Shown: positions 18,783 to 27,979 of the stretch, piece after piece | Numbering within the stretch: position 1 is the stretch's first letter | Layout of the letters: every line of letters starts with the position of its first letter | Origin: Pseudomonas synxantha | GTDB taxonomy: Bacteria > Pseudomonadota > Gammaproteobacteria > Pseudomonadales > Pseudomonadaceae | Direction of reading: 5' to 3' | Assembly: GCF_900105675.1 (NCBI RefSeq) | Contig: NZ_LT629786.1 | Span: forward strand, 248,001 to 312,000 | Length of the DNA: 64,000 nt | Position numbers and translations under genes: made by a program | Notes under the pieces: model-generated | What the model was told of the DNA's origin: nothing | Seen by the model: the letters and a program-made list of their open reading frames with translations, nothing else | The model's database searches: none

Positions 18783-19449
18783 GTGATTTAACGTTCGACT
18801 TTTGCAGAGCGTCGCAGCTCTTTTTTTGAGCCAGCCAATCACGAGCTGATAATAACAATACCCCGTCAGCTGGTCCCTCAAGCTTTACGGAGCTGCCAGT
18901 CGTGTTGTCTTTAATTATCACAGTAGGAGTTGCCGTAATGCCCGCTTTGAGGGCCTCCTCGACCTGTTGGCCAACATGCCGGGCGATCACTTTGTCGGTA
19001 GCTGCACAGGACAATAAGTCCTGGTAAGTAACATCAACGACGTTCAGATGCCCATTGAAACCCTCACCGTTGCTACGGGTCCGGTCAAAAATCTGGTCAA
19101 TGGCTTGCCAGAAGGCAGGTGCGCCACCAAGCGCCCCCGCACATTCAGCGAGCTTGGCTTCGTGTAATGCGGTCGGACCGTGCACATCCAGTGGCAGATG
19201 ATGCCACTGCAGGTTTACATCCTTCTGCTGCTGTATCCAGGTTTTCAACGCAGGTGTGTACGTCTTGCAGTAGGGGCACTCCAGATCCGCGAACTCAGTC
19301 ACAGTCCAGCGTGCTTTGGAAGGACCAAACAACCACGGGCCTGTGTTGTGCGGGGATGGTATCTCACTTCGAGTGAGGGCTAAGCAGGCCATCGATGTGC
19401 CTGCCAAAACGCACCCCAGCATCAACCAATATTTGCGAAGGCCTATCAT
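18766..19449 (-). CDS. DsbA/DsbG-like thiol oxidoreductase of the transfer operon
   Basis: A 227-residue exported thioredoxin-fold protein. The redox motif CPYC is at residues 58-61 (FADLECPYCKTYTP), and a cis-Pro loop occurs near ITATPTVIIKD. The N-terminus carries a hydrophobic leader. Such proteins in ICE operons probably form or isomerise disulfides in pilus or pore subunits. The ATG overlaps the upstream stop by 4 bases. No terminator is visible after it; the next gene leftward is the plus-strand broken cusF. Confidence 0.85.
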   Translation of the reverse strand: MIGLRKYWLMLGCVLAGTSMACLALTRSEIPSPHNTGPWLFGPSKARWTVTEFADLECPYCKTYTPALKTWIQQQKDVNLQWHHLPLDVHGPTALHEAKLAECAGALGGAPAFWQAIDQIFDRTRSNGEGFNGHLNVVDVTYQDLLSCAATDKVIARHVGQQVEEALKAGITATPTVIIKDNTTGSSVKLEGPADGVLLLSARDWLAQKKSCDALQKSNVKSLSHCH

Positions 19450-19742
19450 GCCCGAGCCTCTGCTGGCTTCGATGAAAGCAGCGCTTGTTTACGAAGGGCC
19501 TCAAGAAGAGCGTTCTCAGCATTCTCGGGTTGTGGGTGCTGTAGCAGCCAATTGGCTAACACCGCGTGAAGTTGGGACTCGATGTCACGACGATCCACCG
19601 CACGAACCAAAACCTGTTGCAGTTGCTCTATCAAAACGGGGGCACACACCTCAAGGGTTTGAAGGGCGTCTTCACCCGGTTGTTCAAGCAGCTGGGTCAG
19701 ACTTTCTATAAGGTTCTGGGTCAGGGAATTCAATGCTCTCAT
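19446..19742 (-). CDS. Small hypothetical ICE protein
   Basis: A 98-residue, largely helical, Leu/Gln-rich soluble protein with no signal peptide and no recognised domain. It overlaps both neighbours by 4 bases (ATGA), so it is translated as part of the TraC operon. Function unknown. Confidence 0.7.
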   Translation of the reverse strand: MRALNSLTQNLIESLTQLLEQPGEDALQTLEVCAPVLIEQLQQVLVRAVDRRDIESQLHAVLANWLLQHPQPENAENALLEALRKQALLSSKPAEARA

Positions 19743-22702
19743 GCTTGGCGCTCCAAGGCCGTGACTTGCTCGGGGAAAGTAATGATGTGAGGTTCGATAC
19801 CGCGATAGCGGTCAAGCGTTGCAGCAACTTCAATGGCCGCATCCAGCTCGCTGCAGCCTTTGGCTTGCATGATGTCGAAGCGTTGCTTTTTCTCTTCCGG
19901 CTCGGTCATGGCCAGGGCCAGATACAAACTCGGTGGTACCGCCCGGAATAACATTTCCATGCTTTTGGACAACACGACGCCCTCGGTGAATTTGCCGCTT
20001 TCTTTACGCGCTGACAGCATCATCGACTTCTGTGCAGGAGTCAGTTCACGAAACCGCGCGATCTTCTCCACCTCATCAGGCGGCATGTTTAAGCACATCC
20101 ACCACTCGATCATGTTGAGCAGGGCTGAGGCCTCTGGCGGCACGTCGTCAACGTTCTGGGTGGCCATCCAGAACCAGGCGCCGAGCTTTCGCCACATTTT
20201 GGTAATCTTGACGGAGTAGGGGGATAGGAGTGGGACCTTCAACTGGATGTGGCCTTCGTCGGTGAAGCAGATCAGCGGACGGCCTTTAAACTGGTCACGC
20301 TCGGCAATGTTGTTGACCGTGTTGAGCAGGGAAATATAAGCGATGGCCATCTGTGCGCTATAGCCTTCTCGCGCATAGGTGGCAAGGTCGACAATGGTAA
20401 TGTCCGCTTCTGGCCATGGGGTGCCAGGACGGTTGAACATGTCGCCTTCGGTGCCCATACAGAACATGGACAAGGCTTCCGCCATCTCCAAGAATCGTGA
20501 GCTTCGGGCGTCTGGAATACCGGGCTCGAGTCCCATTTCTCGCAGCGCTTCACGGATATCTTCCGGCAGAACGATACGTTGCTCCGTCACGCATTTTTTC
20601 GCTGCATTCAGTATGCATTGGCGGATGGCGCTACGGTCGGCACGAGTAAGACGGGCATCCTCTTTTTCTTCACCACCGGTGATCATCAGCCTGGCCGCAA
20701 TTTCCATCTCGCCCAGGATGTCGCGTTGTTCATCCTCGGTCTGGCTAGTCAGATGTTCGTCCGACGCCTCAAGATCATCAGCTTGGATAATCTTCACGTT
20801 TTGGCTGGGTTCGATGAGCTTCACGGCATCAGCGAATGGCGCGAGGCTGACACCCGATCCAGGTGCAAGTCGAACCCGGTTTACCGTCAAACCCAACTTT
20901 TTGGCGAAATCACCGAGTAAGCCGAAGCTGTTGCCAGCCTCCACAATGAATAGACGTGGCCGATAGATGGCGATGATTTGGCTAAGGATGTTTGTCGCGC
21001 TGGCCGATTTACCTGAACCCGTAGGCCCGAAAATGAACAAATGCGCGTTCATCTGCCGGTCCAGCTTGTTCAGCGGGTCGAAGGTTATCGGCGCTCCCCC
21101 ACGGTTAAACAGGGTAATACCCGGGTGCCCGGTTCCGGTCGACCTACCCCAGACGGGGGCCAGGTTCGCAATGTGTTGGGCGAACATCAGTTGTGCGTAC
21201 CACTCCAGTGCTTTGCGCGCATTGGGGTCGAAGTTGCCGGGTAGCCATCTAAGGTAGGAGTTCAGCGGTGCCACTTCATCCCGAGGTTCCACCGGCTCCA
21301 TGCCCGCACCCAGCAATGCGCTGCTGAGTTGCAAACTGCGTTCGTGCAGCTGGGCATCATCTTTACCCCGCAGGTAAAACGCTACGCTACCTCTGTACAG
21401 CTTGTGCTTGCGCCCGAGCAACTGACGGGCGGTGGCGACGTCTTCGCGTGTCAGGATCGAGGCCTGAGTGTCTCCAACTGCCTTGCGTGAAAGCTGTTCC
21501 AGATGCCCTTCGAGAATGTCCTGCGGGGTGATCACGAGAGTGATACAGAGAATGGTGTCCTCTGGCATTTTGTCGAACAGTGCGTTGAGCGCATCACCGC
21601 CCTTTCGGGTTTCACCGGTTAAGTGCCCGGTCTTGGGAGCATCCCTCAAGCGGTCAAGCATCACCACCTGATGGGGAAGGCCGTCGAAATACCACAGACC
21701 TTTCTCTATATCTGACAGTGGTTCGCGATAAAACAGGTTTTGCGAGAAGTCAGTGCCGCTGGCGAGCGGCAGCTCGCCCTCTGCAGCACCAGGTGCTTGC
21801 TTGCACACCAATTCGTAGAAGCGGCGAATATCTGCATCGGCAGGGCCAAGATGATCGGGACGTGGATTGAACCAATGAATCAGCCAATGGCGAATGGCGT
21901 GGCCATCCATGCGATGGGTTTTAATGCCGGCGTTCGCCAAGCCGCCCACCAAGCGATCGCAGATGATTTTCAGGTAAGGACCTGGTGCCTGGCCTCGCAC
22001 ATCCGCTTGCGCGCCTTGGGTACGGCGGTAGACAACAACACGGACGCGGCGCTGTTGGCCCCTCCAGGGCAGTTGGCTGACCTTGGTGTCTTCAAACAGC
22101 CCGCCTGGTTTGGAGATGGATTCCAGGTGTTGCTTCATCAGCTTCAAATAAAGCTGGGTGAATGCACTGCCTTGTGCGCGTGGTTGAACGTAGTCATGCA
22201 GTTGCTGAAGGTAATCGTCCCAGCTGGTTTCGTCCTGGGCATAGAGCTGAACCACCCAGGGTGAGGTTTCAAGCTCGTCGAAGGAGTCCTGGAGGGCGTT
22301 TTCCAGGGCGTCGCGGGCCTTGCGTAACCATTCGGGATCCCGACCTTCAGTACCAATCGGTGTCAGCTCAAAAAAGGCAGCACGAGACACGCCGTCTTCC
22401 AATAGCATGGCTTTTTCTGCAGGCAGGTAATCTACCCACGGCAGTAGGTCTACGAAGGAGGGGTTGACGTGGTATAGACGGTCAGCATCAGCGGTTGTGG
22501 CTGGCTTTTTCTTTGGGTTACGCCAATCGCTCGGCGAGGGAATACCCATGGCAGCAAGGCGTTCGTAGTAACGCTCTGTAGCAGCCTCAAACGTCTCGGT
22601 TGCTGGTCCCTGCACATCGTCAGATAACGGCGAACCTGGTGTTACGCCAGGTTCCACACGCTCTGTCGCCCGTCGCGTTTTGAATCGTTCAAAAAAACCC
22701 AT
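19739..22702 (-). CDS. traC: Conjugative transfer ATPase TraC (VirB4-like, PFL_4706 family)
   Basis: A 987-residue VirB4/TraC ATPase that energises pilus assembly. Walker A GPTGSGKS lies around residue 560 (HLFIFGPTGSGKSASATN). A Walker B-like region (PLICFTDEGH) lies near 810, with WMATQNVDDVP after it, typical of this family. The start is the ATG at 22702, overlapping the upstream TGA as TGATG; a TTG one codon earlier is possible. It acts at the cytoplasmic face of the mating-pair formation complex. Confidence 0.93.
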   Translation of the reverse strand: MGFFERFKTRRATERVEPGVTPGSPLSDDVQGPATETFEAATERYYERLAAMGIPSPSDWRNPKKKPATTADADRLYHVNPSFVDLLPWVDYLPAEKAMLLEDGVSRAAFFELTPIGTEGRDPEWLRKARDALENALQDSFDELETSPWVVQLYAQDETSWDDYLQQLHDYVQPRAQGSAFTQLYLKLMKQHLESISKPGGLFEDTKVSQLPWRGQQRRVRVVVYRRTQGAQADVRGQAPGPYLKIICDRLVGGLANAGIKTHRMDGHAIRHWLIHWFNPRPDHLGPADADIRRFYELVCKQAPGAAEGELPLASGTDFSQNLFYREPLSDIEKGLWYFDGLPHQVVMLDRLRDAPKTGHLTGETRKGGDALNALFDKMPEDTILCITLVITPQDILEGHLEQLSRKAVGDTQASILTREDVATARQLLGRKHKLYRGSVAFYLRGKDDAQLHERSLQLSSALLGAGMEPVEPRDEVAPLNSYLRWLPGNFDPNARKALEWYAQLMFAQHIANLAPVWGRSTGTGHPGITLFNRGGAPITFDPLNKLDRQMNAHLFIFGPTGSGKSASATNILSQIIAIYRPRLFIVEAGNSFGLLGDFAKKLGLTVNRVRLAPGSGVSLAPFADAVKLIEPSQNVKIIQADDLEASDEHLTSQTEDEQRDILGEMEIAARLMITGGEEKEDARLTRADRSAIRQCILNAAKKCVTEQRIVLPEDIREALREMGLEPGIPDARSSRFLEMAEALSMFCMGTEGDMFNRPGTPWPEADITIVDLATYAREGYSAQMAIAYISLLNTVNNIAERDQFKGRPLICFTDEGHIQLKVPLLSPYSVKITKMWRKLGAWFWMATQNVDDVPPEASALLNMIEWWMCLNMPPDEVEKIARFRELTPAQKSMMLSARKESGKFTEGVVLSKSMEMLFRAVPPSLYLALAMTEPEEKKQRFDIMQAKGCSELDAAIEVAATLDRYRGIEPHIITFPEQVTALERQA

Positions 22703-23130
22703 CAATATGCCTCCGTGCGTTCGCCAGGCATGGCGTATTGCACCCGCTGATACAGCGGAAACACCGTGGTGTAGCCTGGGATCGGTGCCGGGTCTGAACC
22801 CGCTAAATGAGGAAAGACGTACATCACCAGGTCGGGATTGGGTAGGCGTTTAAATTGGCTGTAGATCTCGTTTTGTGCGGTACGTGTGAACATGGTGTTG
22901 TCTGTTTCCCTCGTCTCCAGAGGCCGACGAAGATCTTGGCGTGCATCGAGCAATTGGCGGCTGCTCGAGCTGCTTGAGCCGCTGGAGCCTTGATCCCAAA
23001 CGTCCATCATTGTGCGGTCCCCATGGGGGAGCAATTCGTCTTTGTTGGTGGAACAGGCCGAGGCGAGTAGGGCGATGGCCAGGTATGCACCTAGTTTTAA
23101 GCCATGATTAGTCAAGCGCAGTCGAAACAT
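22702..23130 (-). CDS. Conjugal transfer lipoprotein (TIGR03751-like)
   Basis: A 142-residue protein starting MFRLRLTNHGLKLG with a lipobox LLASAC, so a lipid-anchored outer-membrane component of the mating apparatus. The C-terminal YVFPHLAGSDPAPIPGYTTVF is characteristic of the family. The start at 23130 is preferred over 23166 because it places the lipobox at normal distance. It overlaps the preceding gene. Confidence 0.85.
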   Translation of the reverse strand: MFRLRLTNHGLKLGAYLAIALLASACSTNKDELLPHGDRTMMDVWDQGSSGSSSSSSRQLLDARQDLRRPLETRETDNTMFTRTAQNEIYSQFKRLPNPDLVMYVFPHLAGSDPAPIPGYTTVFPLYQRVQYAMPGERTEAY

Positions 23131-24598
23131 GACGGGCTCCTGAGCGATAGTTGACCTTGCGGCCATTGAGTTCGTAATCGATGGTCAGTTGCTGGTCCAG
23201 GTGCACAGCTATCTTTGCCCCGGGTTGTACATACACCGCTGCGAAGGCTTGCCCGTAGAGTTTGTTGACCCAGCTGGAGACGTCATTGACGCCCTGGCCA
23301 ATAATTTTGCCCATGGCTTCACTGCCCGAGCCGCCGACAGAACCGATGGTCCCGGACTGAGGGTTTATAAAAGAGCCGCTGTTTCCATCTGACTTGATGA
23401 GGGAGGCAGCACCTGCGCCGGCGGCGGTAATCAGTACCTGCGAGCCAATGTATTGCGAGGCGTTGCTTTTGCGGTCGCCACTGATACAAGGAATGCCATA
23501 GGCATCGCTTATCCAGCCCAGGCCACCCTGAATGGTGGTTTGGTTGCCATTGTTCTGATTGTTACTATTTTGACTGCTATTCGTTTCTTCCTGAGGTTGT
23601 GGCAGCGTGCGCACAGTGCCGTCATTGAAGACGAACGTCAGGCTTTTGATCTGACCGCGTACGCAAGACAGGGTCCAATCGCCGGAAGCCGTTCCGCTGG
23701 CCACCGCGCCGGCGACGTCGGGCAAGTCGATGCCGTTGGCCGTGAGATTGTCCGGCCCGATCAATACCTTGAACGGGTAGGGGTCGTTGACAGTGCCGTC
23801 AATGGGCACCCGGCCGATCAGCGCGGACATGGCCACCGAACCCATCAATGTCGAGTTCTGCGGCAAGGTGTAGACCTTGCGCACCTGTTTGCGGGCCTCC
23901 TGTGGCGAGATTTCATTCGCAACACTTTGAGCGCCCGTGCGCAGTGCATTTTGTCCTCGGTCCACGGACTCGCCAAAAGAGGTCGGGAAGTTGAAGCCGC
24001 TTGCCGTTTGATTTGTCCCTGCAGCGATGGGCTTGCCGTTGACATCGACCGGCGTTGCGTCCTGCGGCTCTATCCAAACAACGTCCGCGCCAGGTCCGCC
24101 TTTGAAGCCTTGACCGTCACCTGGCTGAACGCCGAAGCCGATCGGCAAATCAGATCCAGACTCATTGCCACTGCCCGATTTGCTGCTCAGGGTATTGTAC
24201 TGCTGCTGCAGTGTGTCCAAGAGGGTTTGGCTCTGTTGTTGCGCCTCCTGCTTCATCGTTTGCTGAACGTTCTGCAGTTTGTTATCGACGTTGAGGTCGA
24301 TGTTCTGCAGGCGTTTTTGCAGCTCGATGTTCTGTTGCTTTAGTTCGTCATTGTTCTTCAAAGCATTGGAGACTTGGTCCTTGAGTTGTCTGCTTTCCAC
24401 GACAATGGTGCGCAATGTGTCGCTGGGTGTATCTCCGTCAACCCCAAGCTTTTTAGCCTCCTTCGTACTAAGTACAACCGTTTCCGGCGCATGAACCTGT
24501 TGGTCGGCACTTTCGCGATTGAATAATTTGACCACTACGTATATCGCCAGGATCGCGAACGGTATGACCAGGTATTTAACAAGTGGATTACTCTTCAC
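23108..24598 (-). CDS. TraB-like conjugation pore protein (PFL_4705 / TIGR03752 family)
   Basis: A 496-residue protein anchored by one N-terminal helix (YLVIPFAILAIYVVV). A long coiled coil rich in Gln (residues about 65-145) is followed by a beta-rich periplasmic domain with GRVPIDGTVNDPYPFKVLIG. The architecture matches VirB10/TraB-like inner-to-outer-membrane connectors. It overlaps both neighbours. Confidence 0.88.
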   Translation of the reverse strand: MKSNPLVKYLVIPFAILAIYVVVKLFNRESADQQVHAPETVVLSTKEAKKLGVDGDTPSDTLRTIVVESRQLKDQVSNALKNNDELKQQNIELQKRLQNIDLNVDNKLQNVQQTMKQEAQQQSQTLLDTLQQQYNTLSSKSGSGNESGSDLPIGFGVQPGDGQGFKGGPGADVVWIEPQDATPVDVNGKPIAAGTNQTASGFNFPTSFGESVDRGQNALRTGAQSVANEISPQEARKQVRKVYTLPQNSTLMGSVAMSALIGRVPIDGTVNDPYPFKVLIGPDNLTANGIDLPDVAGAVASGTASGDWTLSCVRGQIKSLTFVFNDGTVRTLPQPQEETNSSQNSNNQNNGNQTTIQGGLGWISDAYGIPCISGDRKSNASQYIGSQVLITAAGAGAASLIKSDGNSGSFINPQSGTIGSVGGSGSEAMGKIIGQGVNDVSSWVNKLYGQAFAAVYVQPGAKIAVHLDQQLTIDYELNGRKVNYRSGARHVSTALD

Positions 24599-25493
24599 GA
24601 CGGCCTCCCTTCGGATCGATCTGGCTGATGGCGGCCGGCAATAACGATTCGGCTAGACCATGACCACGGGTCACCAAGTAGACCGTCGAGGTGTCGCTGG
24701 AATCACCTTTGGCGCCAAGGTAGGGATGCTGAAAAGTCGCGGTGACAAAGTCACCCATCAGGTCACGCGGATCCAATGTGAGGTTTTGGGCGCTTGTGTT
24801 ACGTAGCTTCACCGCCGTGACCCAATACTCGTCTAACCGCCACGACCCCAACGCAGAGGCTTCGACCGGCAATATCGGCATTAGGGTGGTGAGGTCCAAA
24901 CCGCGCTTCAGATTGATCTGAGCAATCCCCTCCACGGGCTCAACGGTGCGTAGGGGCGCGTAAAGCATCTGTGCGGCATAGCGCGTCATGACCACCGGAA
25001 GAGGGGTCTCACGACGCGGTTTCGGCGCGTCCTCATCCTCCTCGGCTTGAGCGCTGGCTTGGGCCGTGGAAGAAGTTGAATGGTTGCTTGTAGGTTTGGC
25101 GTTGACTTGGCCGTAACGCGGGGCGGGACTGTCCCCGGCTACAATTTTAGCCGGCTCGGATGCGACCTGATTTGGTTTCCCTACCGTTGCGATGATATCC
25201 ACGAGCATGATCTCACCGGAGTTCATGTTCTGCAGCTGTAAGCGAGTCGGTTCAATCGGCTCTTTCGCCAACAGGTAGAGGGCACCACCGGTGCTCTGCA
25301 CGCGCAGTTTGTCGACGAGGTTACGAGGCAGACCCACCCGTACGTTTTGGTCCACAAAGACAATACGCTCCTGACCCACGATCAAGGGCAGTGCTATAGG
25401 GATACGATCCCAGCGCAGGATTTCGACGGCGTTGGCCAACCCGCAGAAGTGAAGGGCTACGAGCCCGATGATCAGTAGGCGGCGTGTCATCAT
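24588..25493 (-). CDS. TraK-like secretin-associated protein (PFL_4704 / TIGR03749 family)
   Basis: A 301-residue exported protein with a signal peptide ending near CGLANA. Beta-rich N-terminal (WDRIPIALPLIVGQERIVF) and C-terminal domains flank a low-complexity linker. It fits the VirB9/TraK role in the outer-membrane core complex. It overlaps the upstream gene by 4 bases. Confidence 0.85.
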   Translation of the reverse strand: MMTRRLLIIGLVALHFCGLANAVEILRWDRIPIALPLIVGQERIVFVDQNVRVGLPRNLVDKLRVQSTGGALYLLAKEPIEPTRLQLQNMNSGEIMLVDIIATVGKPNQVASEPAKIVAGDSPAPRYGQVNAKPTSNHSTSSTAQASAQAEEDEDAPKPRRETPLPVVMTRYAAQMLYAPLRTVEPVEGIAQINLKRGLDLTTLMPILPVEASALGSWRLDEYWVTAVKLRNTSAQNLTLDPRDLMGDFVTATFQHPYLGAKGDSSDTSTVYLVTRGHGLAESLLPAAISQIDPKGGRREE

Positions 25494-26143
25494 TTGCCTC
25501 CTGCTCTGGTCGTTTCTGCGGAGACTTCGATGCGTTGTGGATTACTGCTATAACAGTCCCAGGCCAAGCCGAATGGGTTTTTTTCGGGATCGACGTCGAA
25601 TCGGATAATTCTTAACGGATAGCGAGCAAATGCCCGCTTTACGCGCTCCCCGCCGTAGTGCTCGTCAGCGGTGATGTCCAGGTTGACGGTCCAGTCATTG
25701 ATGCTGTGCTGTTCAATATGTTGCTCAGACTTATCGTCGATGCCTCTGCCTGGAATTTCAAATACACCCCGCTCACGTTTGCGCAGTTCCCCGCTATTGC
25801 GGCGTAGCTCGAAATCTTTCTGCAAGTAGGCTTTGCAGCTGGGAGTCAGGTAGCTTTCCAAGCGGGTAATGTTGTCCTCGTAGTCGGTTTCACCGTCAAC
25901 GGGCCAACGGTTCATCTGCTGAAAAATGTACAGACCGAAGGCGTATACCGACTCCGGTGGAATATCCCACCACTTACGGGTGCTACCTGAACGTAGATCT
26001 GGAGGTACATGAACAGTTAGGTCACGCGGTGCGCTCTGCCAGCCATAAGCCATGTACAGACCCAGGGCAATGAGAAAACCAATGACCATGCGCAGGCTGT
26101 TAATGTGGGCCAGTTGGGCGTCTACTTTTTTACGGTAAGTCAT
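25490..26143 (-). CDS. TraE/VirB8-like transfer protein (PFL_4703 family)
   Basis: A 217-residue protein with a single N-terminal membrane helix (VIGFLIALGLYMAYG) and a periplasmic NTF2-like domain, the VirB8/TraE pattern. The start at 26143 (MTYRKKVDAQ) overlaps the upstream stop as ATGA and is preferred over 26170. Confidence 0.85.
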   Translation of the reverse strand: MTYRKKVDAQLAHINSLRMVIGFLIALGLYMAYGWQSAPRDLTVHVPPDLRSGSTRKWWDIPPESVYAFGLYIFQQMNRWPVDGETDYEDNITRLESYLTPSCKAYLQKDFELRRNSGELRKRERGVFEIPGRGIDDKSEQHIEQHSINDWTVNLDITADEHYGGERVKRAFARYPLRIIRFDVDPEKNPFGLAWDCYSSNPQRIEVSAETTRAGGK

Positions 26144-26520
26144 TGAACCTCCGTTCGATGACAGGTCCACGCACCTGTACGAGTAATCAGCAGGGCTTTA
26201 TTCCAGGTAGGAAAGAACCGCGCGATGTTCAATTGCATCTGGCGGTATAGCCATGTATCAGGTCGGCCGCGTTTCCACCGACGCAAGAAACGACTGGCAA
26301 GAAACAGCCCTAGGACAGCACAGAGCATGGCGGCGCCGATGATAAGTGCCCAAATCTGGGTCAATATCGCGGCCGGAATACCGATAACCAGCCCTGCGCC
26401 GGTGCTCAACGCCAAGGTGGCCCACATTTCGTCAGCGGTAAGGCCGCCCATGATGACTGGCTGATTGTTCAATCGCACAGGGAGGAAAATCAGGGTCCCA
26501 TCGTCTGAGAGTTCTGTCAT
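26140..26520 (-). CDS. Conjugation inner-membrane protein (TIGR03750/TraL-like)
   Basis: A 126-residue protein starting MTELSDDGTLIFLPVRLN with two adjacent membrane helices (residues about 33-75) and a basic C-terminus (FLRRWKRGRP). This TraL/VirB3-like layout fits the TIGR03750 family of ICE membrane proteins. The open frame extends upstream to 26730, but that part overlaps the next gene and lacks a ribosome site. Confidence 0.82.
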   Translation of the reverse strand: MTELSDDGTLIFLPVRLNNQPVIMGGLTADEMWATLALSTGAGLVIGIPAAILTQIWALIIGAAMLCAVLGLFLASRFLRRWKRGRPDTWLYRQMQLNIARFFPTWNKALLITRTGAWTCHRTEVQ

Positions 26521-26533
26521 GGCCACGGCTCTT

Positions 26534-26872
26534 TTAAAGAATATTTGAAGCCTTGGTGACCAGAAAAATGGCGACACCGAGGATGGCGACGCCAACGGCG
26601 GCTGTCGCCCCCAGATCTCCCCATTTTTTCTTGCCAAGTTGAATTTCGTGGTAGGTGCCGAAGGCATGCCAAGCAACGCCACTGAAAATGACTGCGCAGA
26701 TGATGAGGCCAAGCAAAGTAAAACCGTCAAAGGCGTAGTTCTGCATGGTTTGCATCAGGTTAGAGCCTTCCCCCCGGGTAGGAGGCTGAGACTGCGGAAG
26801 AGCCGCCATGGCCAGTTGGGGGAGAGCAAGCAACCCGATCAGCATGCGGCCCGGTTTTAAGAATGAAGTCAT
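26534..26872 (-). CDS. Pilin-like ICE membrane protein (TIGR03745 family)
   Basis: A 112-residue protein with signal peptide (LIGLLALPQLAMA) and two further hydrophobic helices (FTLLGLIICAVIFSGVAW, AAVGVAILGVAIFLV). This is the VirB2/TraA-like pilin layout. It is one of the small subunit genes between the RAQPRD and TraL-like genes. Confidence 0.85.
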   Translation of the reverse strand: MTSFLKPGRMLIGLLALPQLAMAALPQSQPPTRGEGSNLMQTMQNYAFDGFTLLGLIICAVIFSGVAWHAFGTYHEIQLGKKKWGDLGATAAVGVAILGVAIFLVTKASNIL

Positions 26873-26890
26873 GGTGTATCTCCCATAGGG

Positions 26891-27130
26891 TCAACTAAGA
26901 ACAAATGTGGTGAGGATCATGCAAAGCAGTAGGATGCGGACGAGCGAGGTCGAGGCAATCGTTCGATCAAGGTTGCCAGTGGCCCATCCTCGGTAGCAGC
27001 TCCAGATAGCCCAGGCGCCCCACATAAAGATGATGGCTACAGCGACGCCGACGAAAAACAGGTAGCTCGTCGAGGCAGGAAATCCTCCTGCCGCTTGAAA
27101 CGCAGCAGCCTGAGCGCCGCTCATGCTCAT
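26891..27130 (-). CDS. Small ICE membrane protein (TIGR03758 family)
   Basis: A 79-residue protein with two hydrophobic helices (SYLFFVGVAVAIIFMWGAWAI and the C-terminal SLVRILLLCMILTTFVLS). Size and position match the TIGR03758-type protein that precedes the pilin-like gene in these ICEs. It overlaps the RAQPRD gene by 4 bases. Confidence 0.82.
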   Translation of the reverse strand: MSMSGAQAAAFQAAGGFPASTSYLFFVGVAVAIIFMWGAWAIWSCYRGWATGNLDRTIASTSLVRILLLCMILTTFVLS

Positions 27131-27480
27131 GGCTTGCGTCCTTCGGTCGTGTATTGGCCTGACAGCTCAACAGGATCACGAGGCTGGGCTCGGGTTGGGG
27201 TTAGATAGCCCTCCAACCCATGACGAATTCGAGCGATATCACCTGCTAGACGCTGGTAATCGAAGAAGTAACGCTTGCCAGGTTCGTCGGCCACTTGAGC
27301 GCTACGACGTGCGGTGTCCTCTAAGGCATTCAACTGGCGGATCATCACGTCCAGGTTGGCCTGTTCGGAGGCTGAAGCAGCGGTCGCATGAGAGACAGGC
27401 AGGCCGCATCCAAAAAGTGCGATGAGGCCTGGCAAGGCAAGTCGGCAAGTGAGTGCAGTGAGACGCGGGTACTGGATCAC
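27127..27480 (-). CDS. RAQPRD-family ICE protein
   Basis: A 117-residue exported protein that contains the diagnostic string RAQPRD near residue 99 (TPTRAQPRDPVEL). The N-terminus is a signal peptide and the middle is helical. The family (TIGR01690) occurs only in integrative conjugative elements. Its role in transfer is not defined. Confidence 0.92.
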   Translation of the reverse strand: MIQYPRLTALTCRLALPGLIALFGCGLPVSHATAASASEQANLDVMIRQLNALEDTARRSAQVADEPGKRYFFDYQRLAGDIARIRHGLEGYLTPTRAQPRDPVELSGQYTTEGRKP

Positions 27481-27592
27481 GGCTGGGCTCTAGTCATTCC
27501 TGATGCCGTCAGCTTGCCGTGATCAAGCTATGGTCGCCGCAAGAAAACCATATTCAGGACTGTAAGGATTTCTTCTGACGGTACTGACACCA

Positions 27593-27904
27593 TCAATCAC
27601 AGTGGATAGGGCGTTTGAAGAACAGCAGATACCCGATGGGCAAGGCGAATCCGTAAGCCCAGCCTTGGGCGTTTTGATTGCCAACCTTGACTTCTCCTTT
27701 GACCACGGGCTGCACGCTGACCAGCTCCCAGCCTTCGCTGCCTAATTGAGCAAGGCGGTTTTGACGTTCAGAATCTTCCAGAAAACCCTGGGTGTCGGGT
27801 TCAGTGGTGGGCTCTTCGGACTTGAACATGAAGAGCTTTTTGGTTCTGACAACGTACTGAAAGGGAGAGAACTCAGTGTGGTATTCAAATTTCTGACGGC
27901 CCAT
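27593..27904 (-). CDS. DUF4177-like small protein
   Basis: A 103-residue protein with the DUF4177 core pattern LAQLGSEGWELVSVQPV followed by YLLFFKRP near the C-terminus. No signal peptide. It lies between RAQPRD and the helicase, in the same direction, 112 bases from RAQPRD. Its role is unknown. It is not a standard member of the transfer operon. Confidence 0.6.
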   Translation of the reverse strand: MGRQKFEYHTEFSPFQYVVRTKKLFMFKSEEPTTEPDTQGFLEDSERQNRLAQLGSEGWELVSVQPVVKGEVKVGNQNAQGWAYGFALPIGYLLFFKRPIHCD

Positions 27905-27979
27905 GGCGACGTCCTCAATGTGCAGAGCTACCAGGGTTTCAATAATAAGCGCGTGCCAGCAATCTGAAATAGTTTGTTG

